NCBI GenBank assembly: GCA_963819075.1
Contig: CAWFUP010000008.1
Span: 310,001-374,000 of the forward strand
Source of the DNA: CAVQBJ01 sp963819075
Lineage (GTDB): Bacteria > Actinomycetota > Thermoleophilia > Solirubrobacterales > Solirubrobacteraceae
Direction of reading: 5' to 3'
DNA: 64,000 bases
In this document: in pieces, positions 1 through 8,785 of the stretch
Position numbering within the stretch: position 1 is the stretch's first letter
Layout of the letters: every line of letters starts with the position of its first letter
Translations under genes and position numbers: made by a program
Notes under the pieces: generated by a model
Databases searched by the model: none
Told to the model about the DNA's origin: nothing
Seen by the model: only the letters and a program-made list of their open reading frames with translations

Positions 1-1323
1 CTTCGGCGCTGCCGGCTTGGTCTTCGTGTTTGTCATCGAGGTCGTGGTGGTAGCCGTCGTTGTGACGGCGGGGACCGTGACGGGGGTCGTGGCGACGTTG
101 GTCCCCCCCTTGGCGGCGGCGTCGGTGAGCCACAGCCGTACCGAGTAGTTGCCGGGGCCCGGGGCCGTCAGCTGTCCGGTGCCGCTGTCGGCGAGCTGGA
201 CCGGGGCTGTGCAACTGGCGGCGCACAGCTGCGCATAGGCTGCGGCGAGTGGCTGGGGCAGGCTCGCCGGGTTCGTCCATGCCAGGTTCACGGCATTTGA
301 GCCGGGGCCGGCGGCCGTCGCTGTTAGTCCGGTGGGTGCGGGCGGCCCGTTGTTGTCGATCACCACCGTCGGCGATGTCGCGGTCGTCGTGTTCCCGGCG
401 GCGTCGGTTACTGAGATCGTGATCGTCTGCGGCCCGTCGGGCAGACGCGTGGTGTCCACGTTCTGCTGCTGGCCGTTGAGCTGCGGGCATGGCGTCGCCT
501 GGGTGTAGTCGCAGCCTTGGGGCATCGTGTAAAGCGTCGAGGAGGGCCCGGCGATCGACCAGTTGGCGATCCCGCTGACGTCGCTGGCGCTGAACATCAG
601 CGGCACCGTGCCCGACACCACCCCGCCGCTCCACAACAGGCCGCTCTCGCCGCTGATAGACGGCGTGGCCGACTCGGTCAGTGTCACCGACGCCGAGTAC
701 ATGTCCGCCTGCGCGTCGAGATATCCGCCGGCTCCGTTCTGGCAGCCGGTGTCGCCCGGGCTGTCCGGTTGGCATTTGATGCCGAAGAACAGGCCGCTGG
801 TGTCAAGCCCGGTGAAGGTCTGGGGGATCTGGTTGTTGGGCAGCTGGCAGTAGTAGTTGTTTGCGAAGGTTCCTTGGCAGGTCTCGATGGACGCTCCCTT
901 GGCCTGGAACATCCCGACGATGAAGTCGGCGCGGCCGGGGAAGATTCCGATGGCGCTGTAGAACGTGACGGCGGTGATCGTCGTGCCGGCGGGCGCGGTG
1001 AACGTCCAGCCCGCCTGCGTTCCGGCGGGCGTCACGGTGTCGTTGCTGACGTCTTGGGCGTACAGCGCGCCCTCGTCGTTGGTGGGGCTGGTGAAGTGGC
1101 TGCCGGCGCCGGGAGTGGTCTGCCCGACCAGGGGTCCGCCGCATTGGTTGCCAACGGCCAGGTCGGACGGCTCGCTATCGCTCTGGGTCCATTGCCCCGG
1201 TGTGCTGTAGGGGCTGCACGCCGTCGACGCATAGCTCCCGGCGTGCGCCAGTGCCGGCAATCCCAGTAGGAATAGGCTGCTGGCCAGTGTGATGCGGGCG
1301 GCGCGCCGCCGGGCGGGGCTCAT
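1..1323 (-). CDS. Secreted Ig/fibronectin-like protein, C-terminus outside window
   Basis: The ATG at 1323-1321 overlaps the stop of the upstream protease gene as ATGA, and the frame stays open to base 1, so about 441 residues are visible and the C-terminus lies beyond the edge. The first ~29 residues are an Arg-rich n-region plus a hydrophobic signal peptide ending near ALAHAG. The rest is Gly/Ser/Thr-rich beta-type sequence with scattered Cys (ACSPYS, NQCGGP), an Ig-like stretch near residue 305 (VTDAAGNTTT), an Fn3-like stretch (AVNLAWTNP) and a Thr/Val-rich run at the edge that resembles the stalks of other proteins here. It is the last visible gene of a leftward operon starting at 4931. 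Its role is unknown; an extracellular binding or structural job is inferred from composition only. Confidence 0.7.
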   Translation of the reverse strand, partial: MSPARRRAARITLASSLFLLGLPALAHAGSYASTACSPYSTPGQWTQSDSEPSDLAVGNQCGGPLVGQTTPGAGSHFTSPTNDEGALYAQDVSNDTVTPAGTQAGWTFTAPAGTTITAVTFYSAIGIFPGRADFIVGMFQAKGASIETCQGTFANNYYCQLPNNQIPQTFTGLDTSGLFFGIKCQPDSPGDTGCQNGAGGYLDAQADMYSASVTLTESATPSISGESGLLWSGGVVSGTVPLMFSASDVSGIANWSIAGPSSTLYTMPQGCDYTQATPCPQLNGQQQNVDTTRLPDGPQTITISVTDAAGNTTTATSPTVVIDNNGPPAPTGLTATAAGPGSNAVNLAWTNPASLPQPLAAAYAQLCAASCTAPVQLADSGTGQLTAPGPGNYSVRLWLTDAAAKGGTNVATTPVTVPAVTTTATTTTSMTNTKTKPAAPK

Positions 1324-2613
1324 GTTCGCAGGGTCGTTGTCGGGCTGGTCGTCTTGCTCTCGGTTATTGCCAGCAACACGCGCGTGGGGCGCGCGGTGCG
1401 CACGCGCAGCGTGAGCCGCTTGCCGGTCAGGGTGCGTGGGTGGCGATGGCGGTAGATGAGCTTGGCGTGCAGACGCGCGCCGGCGGGCATCCTGGCCAGC
1501 GTGATGCTCAGCACGCCGTGGTGCCAGGTCCAGCGCTTGACGGCCGGCGCGGCCAGCGGCGCTGTCCTGGGTGGTGTCGGTGGTGGTGGGGGGATGGGCG
1601 TCGGGGCGAAGCTGGTCGTGGACTGCGTGGTGGTGGTGGTCGTGGTGGTCGGGATGTTGGCGTTGCCCTGGCTGACGATCGAGCCGAGGTTGTCGGCTTG
1701 GAATGCGGCGGCGACGTTCAGGAAGCCGTTGGTCTCGTTCTGGATCAGCAGCTGCTCGGCGGCGCTGGCCTTGAGCTTGGGGTCATAGCTCATCAGCGCG
1801 ACGATGACCGCGGAGGTGAACGCTGAGGCCTGTGAGGTGCCGTTGTCGCCCGAGAGCGGCTCGTACACGTCGGTGAACGGGTCGGCCATGTCGAGGTTGC
1901 AACCGGGCGCGTACAGCGTTGCGGTCGCCGAGAACGAGCAGATCCCATTCGACGGATCGCCCGCCCCGACCGCCAGCACCCCTGGCTCGACGCCGGGCTG
2001 CTCGGTCGGGCCCGGCGAGTTGCCCGCCGCCGCGATCACCGCGATGTTGTCCGCGTTGGCCTGCGCGATGGTGGCGGCGAGATCGCCGGTCAGGTCGGGG
2101 GTTGGCGTGAGCGGGTCGGCCATCGAGAGGTTGATCGCGTCGATATGCCATTTCGACGCCAGCTGAAGACAGGTGTTGATGGCGGCGCGCGTAGTCGTCG
2201 TAGGTGAAGAAGGGTTCGTGTCCGCCGCCGGGGTCGTTGGTGGCGCGCACGGAGACGATCTTCAGCTGCGGCCAGGCGCCGCGCAGGCCGTTGCCGGCGC
2301 CGGCGGCGGTCATCGCCATCGTCGTGCCGTGCCCGTCCGGTGATGCGTCACTGCCGCTGCCGCCGTCCAGTGCGGTGGAGTACAGCAGCGCGGGGGTGGT
2401 GTCGGGGTTGGGGTACACCCCGGTGTCGACCAGGCACATCGCTCCCGGGCCGTCGGGTGGTGCGGGCGCGTACTGCAGGAACGCCGCGTCGGCGTTGTGT
2501 GACTGCAGCGTGGTGACCGGTGAGGACGCCATGGCGACGCTGACCCCGACGCCCATCACGGCGGCCACGAGGACCGCCAGGATCGCGAGGCTCGCGCGGG
2601 CCCGGTCGGTCAT
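1320..2613 (-). pseudogene. S8 (subtilisin-like) secreted serine protease, one frameshift
   Basis: Both halves of a subtilase are present in different frames. The ATG at 2613 overlaps the upstream stop (ATGA) and begins a signal peptide (VLVAAVMGVGVSVAMASS). The catalytic Asp lies in CLVDTGV, the His in DGHGTTMA, the oxyanion Asn in AAAGNS and the catalytic Ser in GTSQASAF, so the full triad is encoded. The frame changes near 2180-2190, where removal of one C from GCGCGCCGCC restores continuity (YAR to AINTCLQLASKWHIDAINL). The C-terminus has a Thr run, a Pro-rich linker and a basic beta-type domain. No clear I9 prodomain is seen. If the frameshift is a sequencing error this is an intact exported protease of about 430 residues; if real, the gene is dead. 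It belongs to the operon of secreted proteins. Confidence 0.75.
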
Positions 2614-4227
2614 GAGCGCACGTCGATCGTCACGGGGCGGCTCTCGCTCTGGGTGAACGGGTATGCCGCCTGCGCGGGCACGAGCGCGCGAACGCGCCAC
2701 GGGCCGACGGTGACGCCGGCGAACACATACGGGTAGGTGAATTGTCCGTGTGCGTTGGTGTGCACGACGTCGATCGTGCGCCAATCTCCCCTGAAGTAGA
2801 TCTGCATCGCCACGAGCGCGCCACCAGACGGGATGAAGCCCCCCGACAGCGAGCCGCGCATCGCGATCCGGCGTCCCAGCCGCGTGGTCTTGGGCGCTCG
2901 CAGCGAGACCGCGGCGCTGACGGTCTCATGCACGGCAAGCTGGGCGGCGGGGTTGGGGTCGCCCAGGCGCGTACGGTAGGTGACCGTCAGCGTCCGCGAT
3001 GGCCCCGCGGGGACCGTGAAGTGCCACGTGCCGTCGGCGGCGGTCGTGGTCGTCGCGATCGCGCTCTGCGCGGCGCCCAGCGCACTGGGCTGGCTGAGCA
3101 ACTGCACTTGCGCGCCCGCGATCGGCGCGCCGGCATGCGTCAACAGCAGGCCGCCGACGGCCAGCGCGGAGTAGCGCCAGCGCAGCGTGCGCGCCGTCGA
3201 CGTCGTTGCCGTGGGCGCGAGCACCAGCCGCGGCGCGCTGTCACACGCGCCGTTGCACGGCGCAGGCGCCGGCGCGGGCGGCGCGGGCGCCGGCCGCCCG
3301 CGCGTGCCAAACGAGCTCGGCTGGACCTCGTTCTCGGTCGTCAGGGTGTGGTCGCCGACGAGCGTCGTGTTGCCGGCGGCGTCGGTGACGCGCAGCTCGA
3401 CCTCATGAGTACCGTCGCTCACACTGGCGGTGTCGATCGACAGCGACTGCCCACTCTCGGTTGAGCGGGCACGCCGCCCAGGACACATACGGGCACGCGG
3501 AGACGTAGCTGTTGGTCGCGGCGACCTGCCCGTCGATCAGCAGGTCCGCGCTGCGCACCCCCGACACGCTGGAGCTGGCGTCGTAGGTGATCGTGCCGGT
3601 GCCGGTGATCGTGCCCGAACCGGGCAGGTTGCCGCCCGTGACCGTCGCCGACGGCGGCGTGTCGGACTGAAGCGTCAGCTGCGCACCGAACAGCTGGATG
3701 TCGGGCGCTCCGCCCGACGCCAGCGTGCAGCCCGCGCCCGCGTCGTCGTTAGAGCAGTACGCGGACAGCGTCAGCGAGGTCGTGTCGGCGTTAAGCGTCC
3801 AGCTGCTCGGCAGCCCGCTGCTCGGCGTCAGCGACTGGTAAATCACTCCGCCATCATCAAACGCCTGCCCGAAGATCGTCGCGCCCGAGGACGATGCGGG
3901 CACCGCCCACCAAACCGTGGCCGCCTGGATCGTGACGCCCGCCGGAGCGCTGGCGGAGATCACGGCCTGGGTGCCCGGGCTCATCTGCTGCCCCAGCGGC
4001 GCGATGAAGCCCCCCGCGCCGCTACACGTCACCTGCGCGCCCTGACTGCCGTCGCCCACGGTCCAGGGCCCCGGGTCATTGCTCCCCGCGTCCGGGCAAT
4101 CGTTGATCGTGTAAGGGCCCGCGTGCGCCACGGCCGGCCAGACCGCGGCTCCTGCGCCGAGCAACAGGCACGCGGCACTCAACAGCGGGATGGCGAGGAT
4201 CCGCGACGATGCCAACCGTGCTCTCAC
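2610..4227 (-). pseudogene. Secreted Ig-like protein, one frameshift
   Basis: ATG at 4227 starts a signal peptide (IPLLSAACLLLGAGAAVWPAVAHAG) followed by a beta-rich ectodomain similar in style to the downstream gene at 1323 (TINDCPDAGSND, then GSQGAQVTCSG). The frame is lost near 3465: the first frame reads ACPLNREWAV, the second continues with ESGQSLSIDTASVSDG and the Ig-like motif VTDAAGNTT. Deleting one A of CTCAACC joins them as CPLTESGQS. The second part contains an Ala/Pro linker and two Ig/carboxypeptidase-regulatory-like folds ending RPVTIDVRS. Total about 539 residues. It lies 11 bp after the gene at 4239 and overlaps the protease gene by 4 nt. Function unknown, extracellular by inference. 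Confidence 0.7.
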
Positions 4228-4238
4228 GCGTGCTCCCC

Positions 4239-4931
4239 TTATCCACCGCCGAGATAGGCCAGGCCCGGGTCCGATGAGGCAGAGGTACCCGATGAACCTC
4301 CGCCCGCCCCTGACGAACGCACCCCGGTAGAAGTCGGCGCCGACGCGGGGGCCCGAGCGGGTGGCGGCGTCGGCGCGGCCGGTTCACCGGCGAGCACCGG
4401 GGACGCCCCGTCGCTCGGTGGCGGCGAGGCCGTGGACGGCGTGGTGGCGGCGATCGCGACGCGGTCGGTGCTCGTCGGGCGGGCGCGCGCGCCCGCTCTC
4501 GCCCGGTGACGGGAAACGCGATGCGAGGCGCCGGCGCGCCCGCCCCGGCCGCTCGCGCGCGCACGGGGATTCGACGCGCGCTTGGCCTGAACGCGCGCCG
4601 ACGCGACGCGCAATGCGAGCGCGGACTCACGGCGTACGACGACAGCGGCGCTCGTGCCGGCGTGCCGGCCGGTCCGCGGCGGCCCCGATGAGGCGAGCAC
4701 GGCACCGAGCAGCGCTACCCCGGTGGCCGCCGCGCTCAGCGCCAGGACGATTCTTCGCGGCGGGCGAAGGCGTCGTCTCCGCAGCGCGGGTGCGGCGCTC
4801 GGCGGCGAGGCGTCCCACAGATTCTCGGGCTCAAGCCGGGCCGGCGGCGCCGAAACCGCGACCAGACGGCCCTGACCGTGCCCGGGGGCACCCGATGCCC
4901 GGCCACGACCGCCGCTGTTCGTCTGGGACAA
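4239..4931 (-). CDS. Membrane-anchored Ala/Pro/Arg-rich protein
   Basis: The frame is open from a TTG at 4994, but the TTG at 4931-4929 is preceded at ideal distance by GGAGG (GGAGGTCGGCTTG), so I choose it (230 residues). A cytoplasmic N-terminal segment (LEPENLWDASPPS, then a run of Arg) leads to one transmembrane helix near residues 79-100 (LALSAAATGVALLGAVLA), then an external Arg/Ala-rich region and a Pro/Ala/Ser-rich end. It is first in the operon of secreted proteins. No domain is recognised. A membrane-anchored accessory factor for the exported proteins is a guess from context only. Confidence 0.55.
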   Translation of the reverse strand: MSQTNSGGRGRASGAPGHGQGRLVAVSAPPARLEPENLWDASPPSAAPALRRRRLRPPRRIVLALSAAATGVALLGAVLASSGPPRTGRHAGTSAAVVVRRESALALRVASARVQAKRASNPRARASGRGGRAGASHRVSRHRARAGARARPTSTDRVAIAATTPSTASPPPSDGASPVLAGEPAAPTPPPARAPASAPTSTGVRSSGAGGGSSGTSASSDPGLAYLGGG

Positions 4932-4987
4932 GCCGACCTCCGTCGCCCGCCGCTCGACCTGGGATCGCAATGCTACACGAAAATTCG

Positions 4988-5026
4988 TCCCCAAACTGGG
5001 AACTTGTCTGATACCTTATTTGGGGA
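4988..5026. promoter_or_regulatory. Inverted repeat between divergent genes
   Basis: TCCCCAAA (4988-4995) and TTTGGGGA (5019-5026) are perfect inverted repeats separated by 23 nt in an AT-rich pocket. They sit between the leftward secreted-protein operon and the HTH gene starting at 5034. The position suits an operator or promoter region, possibly bound by the adjacent HTH protein; that is inference. Confidence 0.35.
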
Positions 5027-5033
5027 TGGCCAA

Positions 5034-5294
5034 ATGAACGCGAGCGGCCTCTACACCACGACCGAGGTGTCAAAGCTCATGCGGACCAGCGACCAGACGG
5101 TCCGCAACTGGATCGAGCACGGCCGCGTCCAGGCGATCCGCGTCGGACGTCGCTACCTCATCCCCCGCGCCGAACTGCAGCGCCTACAGGTCGAGCAAGG
5201 GCCCGGGGCCGGGAGAGTCACCGTGGGACCACACCCAGCCACCGGTGCCGCTGCGCCGCGGTTCCGCCCGCCCACAAACCACCAGCTGGGGTGA
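5034..5294 (+). CDS. Excisionase/MerR-type helix-turn-helix protein
   Basis: The frame is open from 4878, but the domain begins right after the ATG at 5034 (MNASGLYTTTEVSKLMRTSD), giving 86 residues, usual for this family. The HTH_17/excisionase pattern is clear: YTTTEVSKLMRTSDQTVRNW, then IEHGRVQAIRVGRRYLIPR, the minimal wing in which the protein contacts DNA. A short Pro/Gly tail follows. Such proteins act as recombination directionality factors or small transcription regulators on integrative elements. It starts a rightward cassette, 3 bp before the next gene. No integrase gene is visible in the window, so a purely regulatory role is equally possible. Confidence 0.75.
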   Translation: MNASGLYTTTEVSKLMRTSDQTVRNWIEHGRVQAIRVGRRYLIPRAELQRLQVEQGPGAGRVTVGPHPATGAAAPRFRPPTNHQLG

Positions 5295-5297
5295 CGG

Positions 5298-5750
5298 ATG
5301 ACCGCGCCGGCGGACTCCGATCGCGCCGAGGCCAACTTCCAGCGCGCCCGCGAGGAATGGCAGACCGCGGTCGGCGCCCACGCCACGGCCCCACCGGACG
5401 CCGCCTTCAGCACGCGCCTCGCCCACCTCGCCACCGCCGCCGCCCAACGCTCCAAGACCTGCGAAGAGGCCTACGAGGCCGGGCTGGAATGGCCCGCCTC
5501 CAACGCGACCGGCGAACCCCCCTACGAGCTGCGACCCGGCAGCGGACGACGTGGCCCCGCCGAGCTGTGGGCGCGCTTTGACCGCGCCGTCACCGAGCTC
5601 GGCCGTGCCAGCGAGGGGCGCAGCATGCGCGCCGTCGGCCGCGCCTACGGCGACCTCGCCGAGATCACCACCCTCCTCGCCCACGCCGTCGAACAAGAGG
5701 ACCGCGCCAGCGGCCTGATCGCCACCAACGCCACCAGCGATGCCGCGTGA
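5298..5750 (+). CDS. Hypothetical alpha-helical protein
   Basis: A 150-residue acidic, Ala-rich, helix-prone protein (EANFQRAREEWQTAVGAHA; WARFDRAVTELGRASEG) with no signal peptide or membrane segment. It starts 3 bp after the HTH gene and overlaps the next gene by 11 nt, so the three are probably co-transcribed. No family is recognised. A DNA-element accessory role is suggested only by its neighbours. Confidence 0.6.
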   Translation: MTAPADSDRAEANFQRAREEWQTAVGAHATAPPDAAFSTRLAHLATAAAQRSKTCEEAYEAGLEWPASNATGEPPYELRPGSGRRGPAELWARFDRAVTELGRASEGRSMRAVGRAYGDLAEITTLLAHAVEQEDRASGLIATNATSDAA

Positions 5751-6198
5751 CGCCCAGCACACGACCGGCCACTGCGGGCGGTGCACGCCGGAGCACACGT
5801 GCCGCTCCTGCCAGCAGCGCCGCCGGCGCGCCCACCACCTCGTAGACAGGGAAACACTGAGCTTCGACCAGGCGGCCGAGAAGATGCGGCTTCGCCCCGA
5901 GGCCGTGCGGCGCCTGGTCCAGCAGGAACGCGACCGGCTCGAGCTGCGGCGGTTCAAGCTCGACTCGATCCCGGTCGAGCTCGCGCGGGCGCTCCTCGAG
6001 CGCGAGATGGCCCGCGAGCCCGACCTCACGCGGGCCGAGGTCGCACAACGCATGCAGATGCAGCAGGCCGACTTCGACCGCCAGTTCGGGTACACGGCCG
6101 GGAAGAGCGGGAAGCCTCAGGAGCGGGTCGGCATCCCTGCGGCCAGCCGGCTCGCGATCGCGCTCGGACGCGCGCCCAACGAACTCGAGGGCTGCTAG
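5740..6198 (+). CDS. Small Cys-cluster plus helix-turn-helix-like protein
   Basis: 152 residues. The N-terminus carries four Cys in CGRCTPEHTCRSC, a likely metal site. Two HTH-like segments follow: FDQAAEKMRLRPEAVRRLV (about residues 43-61) and LTRAEVAQRMQMQQADFDR (about 99-117), the second followed by a segment ending RLAIALGRAPNELEGC. The ATG lies inside the end of the preceding gene, indicating coupling. It looks like a DNA-binding regulator of a mobile element; no specific family is assigned. An IS21-type remnant begins 24 bp after its stop. Confidence 0.6.
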   Translation: MPRDAQHTTGHCGRCTPEHTCRSCQQRRRRAHHLVDRETLSFDQAAEKMRLRPEAVRRLVQQERDRLELRRFKLDSIPVELARALLEREMAREPDLTRAEVAQRMQMQQADFDRQFGYTAGKSGKPQERVGIPAASRLAIALGRAPNELEGC

Positions 6199-6228
6199 CG
6201 GCGAGCTCGGCCGCATTGGCTGTGTCAA

Positions 6229-6316
6229 CGGCCATCGGTTTCTCCCCAGGTGCGGCCATTGGATCTCCCCAACGGCGGCCATGTTGTCTCCCCGGTGGTG
6301 GCCATCGGTTCTCCCC
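6229..6316. repeat. Four ~24-bp repeats in IS21-type end
   Basis: Four near-copies of a GGCCAT...TCTCCCC unit begin at about 6230, 6254, 6278 and 6299, spaced 21-24 bp. This matches the multiple terminal repeats of IS21-type elements, to which the IstA transposase binds in the family. Confidence 0.6.
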
Positions 6317-6388
6317 GGTGGCTTGGGGTTCTAGCGATCTGAACGGAAGCGGAGGCCGTAGCTGGAGTTCAGATCGCTGCGCGTCGGT

Positions 6389-6649
6389 TCAGGTCAGGGG
6401 CATCACTCCTTCCCCGGCGGTGGCCTGGGCGAGGCGGTAGCTCTCCAGGCCGTCGGTCAGGATCACGTGTGCGTGATGCAGGAGCCGCTCGACGGTCGCG
6501 GTCGCCAGCGTCTTGGGCATCAGTTCATCGAACCCGGCCGGGTGGATGTTCGAGGTGAGCGCGATCGAGCGTTTCTCATAGGCCGCGTCGACGACCCTGA
6601 ACAACGCTTCGGCGGCGTCCGGGAGACCGGGAGCAGCCCGACATCGTCA
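6389..6649 (-). pseudogene. istB: istB-like ATPase, C-terminal remnant
   Basis: The frame reads DDVGLLPVSPDAAEALFRVV, then DAAYEKRSIALTSNIHPAGF, then DELMPKTLATATVERLLHHA, the typical C-terminal third of the IstB transposition helper ATPase, including the Walker B-like DDVG. The Walker A half is absent: homology stops at about 6649, at the palindrome. About 86 of the usual ~250 residues remain, so the gene is dead. Confidence 0.75.
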
Positions 6650-6651
6650 CA

Positions 6652-6671
6652 CTATGCGGATATCCGCATAG
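6652..6671. other. 20-bp perfect palindrome
   Basis: CTATGCGGATATCCGCATAG reads the same on both strands. It lies exactly where the istB homology breaks off, so it may be an insertion, deletion or recombination scar, or a protein-binding site. Confidence 0.5.
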
Positions 6672-6767
6672 ATCGATCTGGTCTGATAACTCCCGCTATG
6701 ACGACCAACAACGATCGATGGTCTGCCCGCGGCTCCGGGCGGGCGGGCGCCCTACACCGGCCCCTCG

Positions 6768-7067
6768 TTATTTGGTGGCGCCTGCCCGTATCGTCGGATA
6801 GCGTCGCTTCGCAGCGGCGACGCACTTTGCGCGCTTGCTCGTCGTATTTAGTTTCTTGCATGCCTTGATCGCGCCAGCAAGCTTCTCCGCCTGCGTGGGC
6901 GGCTTAGGCGCGTAGCGCTTCTTCGCCGCCGCGACGCACTTGGCGCGCTTGCTCTTTGGGGATTGCGGACTTTGTGCGCTTGTGCGGCGTGTGTCTACGG
7001 GCCCGGACGGGCTTGGAGGAGCTGCTCTGGGGCCACGCGTGGAGGGCCGTGAGCGCTGTGAAGAGGG
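6768..7067 (-). pseudogene. Decayed C-terminal tail of a surface protein
   Basis: On the minus strand a frame opens after a TAG at 7070-7068 and runs to TAA at 6770-6768. It starts with a Pro/Ser/Thr/Arg linker (RAAPPSPSGPVDTRRTSAQS), then two copies of a basic Cys motif: KRAKCVAAAKKRY and, after TQAEKLAGAIKACKKLN, KRAKCVAAAKRRY. The same tail ends the giant protein encoded at 8786-26623 (AACSKLKNRRKREKCVAAAK). No start codon or upstream domain is left, so this is read as the remnant of another surface-protein gene. Confidence 0.55.
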
Positions 7068-7310
7068 CTACGGACCCGTCGAAACCGCGTGCCTACGGGA
7101 GATCGAGCATTCTTCCACGCCGCCAGGACGTGATCGGATCAGGCGTGTGCCTACAGGTTTTCGGAGTTCGCTGGACCAGATCTCCCGGAAACACTGGGGT
7201 TTTGGGCTCACAATGGTCCGCGTGTGCCCATCTTCTGCGGAACTCCGGTACGGGCGGCACACGCCATAGGCTTTAGCAAGCAAGTCGCAGCTTGAGGCTT
7301 GCATGCACCT

Positions 7311-7814
7311 TCACGGCTGCTCTGTCACGGTCGCGGTGCAAAGCCCGGCAAAGCTGCAGTTCCTGTACACCCCGATCCGGGTGCGCCGTCCGGCCACCAC
7401 ATATACACCCGGGCTCGCCTGTCGAAGCCGGTACGGGGTACCGCAGTCCCCGCCGCCCGCATCGCCGGATTGGCATACGAACCTCATCCCACGAAAGGTC
7501 AGGACCGCAGTAGGTGCATCGGGAGTGTCCTCATGGAACTGAGGAATTCGACTTCCTTGCGACACAAGCAGCGCTCGTGTTGCGTCGCAGGACATATGCC
7601 AGCCGTACACCGCGTACCTCCCTCGTACAGACAGCGGTCCACCGGGCAGTATCTGGTGCATATATCCACAGCGTCGGAGCGTGATGGTCTTCGTTCCAGC
7701 AGCGTTGGCGATGCCAGATAGGGTGATCAGCGTGAGGACGCTCACGCTGACGGTGGCGTGCTTAACACGTACACCCCGAAACGCCTGGTAGAACCCCCGC
7801 CATGGCTTAGACAT
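7311..7814 (-). CDS. Small secreted protein
   Basis: The frame opens at 8009, but ATG at 7814 follows GGGAGG at good distance and begins a signal peptide (MSKPWRGFYQAFRGVRVKHA, then a hydrophobic stretch ending near ANAAG), giving 167 residues. The mature part has Cys residues likely to pair (LRRCGYMH, MSCDATRA, FVCQSG, GDCGTP, RNCSFAGLC). Base composition is visibly lower in GC than the surrounding genes, suggesting later acquisition. The preceding gene on the same strand ends about 60 bp upstream and may be co-transcribed. Function unknown. Confidence 0.6.
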   Translation of the reverse strand: MSKPWRGFYQAFRGVRVKHATVSVSVLTLITLSGIANAAGTKTITLRRCGYMHQILPGGPLSVRGRYAVYGWHMSCDATRALLVSQGSRIPQFHEDTPDAPTAVLTFRGMRFVCQSGDAGGGDCGTPYRLRQASPGVYVVAGRRTRIGVYRNCSFAGLCTATVTEQP

Positions 7815-7875
7815 CACGCCCTCCCGCTGAAAGATAATCGTGGCAGTTGCTAGCCGGCGTCGCGCCTGCGCCCAC

Positions 7876-8403
7876 CTATTGAGCACGTCCCGTGTTGTAC
7901 ATGACCGAACTCTCGTGACTAGCTCCATCGTTACGTGTTGCGTGCTCACCGGGATCTCCATCGATGTAGATGCGAGGCTCGGAGGTATTTGAAGGGACTG
8001 TGTAGCCACTCCAATCCTCTATGGCCGTTCCTTTCGGCGCAAAAACCAGATAGAACAGGTGTGGAAGGGTCCCAGGGTAAAAGACCAGTTGCCCACGAAC
8101 CAGTTCAGCCTTGGCCATATATCCGCCGAAGTTCCCACTGTTGGCGAAAGCCGTCTGAACAACACGCAATCCCTGGAGGGTTATGTTGCCCGCAGAACCG
8201 TCGTGAATCTTCATTCGGTTACCGCTGACAGATATACGTACTCCACTTGTTGATTTCCATGTCCCCTGGACGCTGCTGTAATTACCCGTTGCGACTTGGA
8301 CCAGATTCATCCGCTGCACAGCGGAGGGTGCTGCCATAGCGGAGGTCATCCCCACCGCTACCGCCACGAGTCCAATGCCTAGGACAGACCAAAGACGACG
8401 CAT
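7876..8403 (-). CDS. Small secreted beta-type protein
   Basis: ATG at 8403 is chosen because it follows GGAG and opens a clear signal peptide (MRRLWSVLGIGLVAVAVGMT, cleavage near AMA); upstream codons in the frame look non-coding. The mature part of about 150 residues is Gly/Ser/Val-rich and alternates hydrophobic residues (GVRISVSGNRMKIHDGSAGN; GQLVFYPGTLPHLFYLVFAP), consistent with a small beta-barrel or sandwich. It is the promoter-proximal member of a two-gene AT-richer pair. No family recognised. Confidence 0.6.
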   Translation of the reverse strand: MRRLWSVLGIGLVAVAVGMTSAMAAPSAVQRMNLVQVATGNYSSVQGTWKSTSGVRISVSGNRMKIHDGSAGNITLQGLRVVQTAFANSGNFGGYMAKAELVRGQLVFYPGTLPHLFYLVFAPKGTAIEDWSGYTVPSNTSEPRIYIDGDPGEHATRNDGASHESSVMYNTGRAQ

Positions 8404-8785
8404 CACGCCAACTCCATTCTCGATGTCGCGCACGGCTGGGACCACCATTCGCAGTACTAGCACCATAACGTGCGCCTAACTCTTTGCGCCCTAACCCCGT
8501 AGGAGAAGACCGAGCACTTCATCCGGAAGCTGTCCGCCAGGCGCCAGGACGATCCGGCGCTTTCGCGGATGCGCTTCCACGCCGCGTCCCGATGACGCGA
8601 GCTGGAGCGCGACAGCCACGACTACACCATGCTGGTTGCCGATGGGGTGGTGCCAGCGGCGGTCAGCGACTCGCTGCACTCGAGCGCTTGCTGACCGCCG
8701 TGGGATGAGGCCTCTTGTCCCGCAGACCGGAGCAGGCAGCGGGCAGCCGCAATCGATGCGCCGACGTCGGCTGGCGCCCGCGGCG
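8404..8785. other. Gap with a short decayed coding fragment
   Basis: Plus-strand frame 8503-8694 reads EHFIRKLSARRQDDPALSRM, then one in-frame TGA, then RELERDSHDYTMLVADGVVP, and ends at TGA 8692. The composition looks like old coding sequence, but there is no start and no recognised family. Nothing else is seen in this gap. Confidence 0.3.

Larger units (their letters stand above)
6223..6652 (-). mobile_element. IS21-family insertion sequence remnant
   Basis: The segment combines the 3' end of an istB-like gene on the minus strand with multiple short repeats next to an end starting TGTCAACGGCC, the layout of an IS21-family terminus (these elements end in TG/CA and have several transposase-binding repeats). 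istA and most of istB are missing. The right boundary coincides with a 20-bp perfect palindrome at 6652-6671. Confidence 0.65.

Noticed and set aside
6940..7276. Short overlapping plus-strand frames in the 7-kb region
   Set aside because: They lie opposite the decayed tail fragment and show no coding bias.
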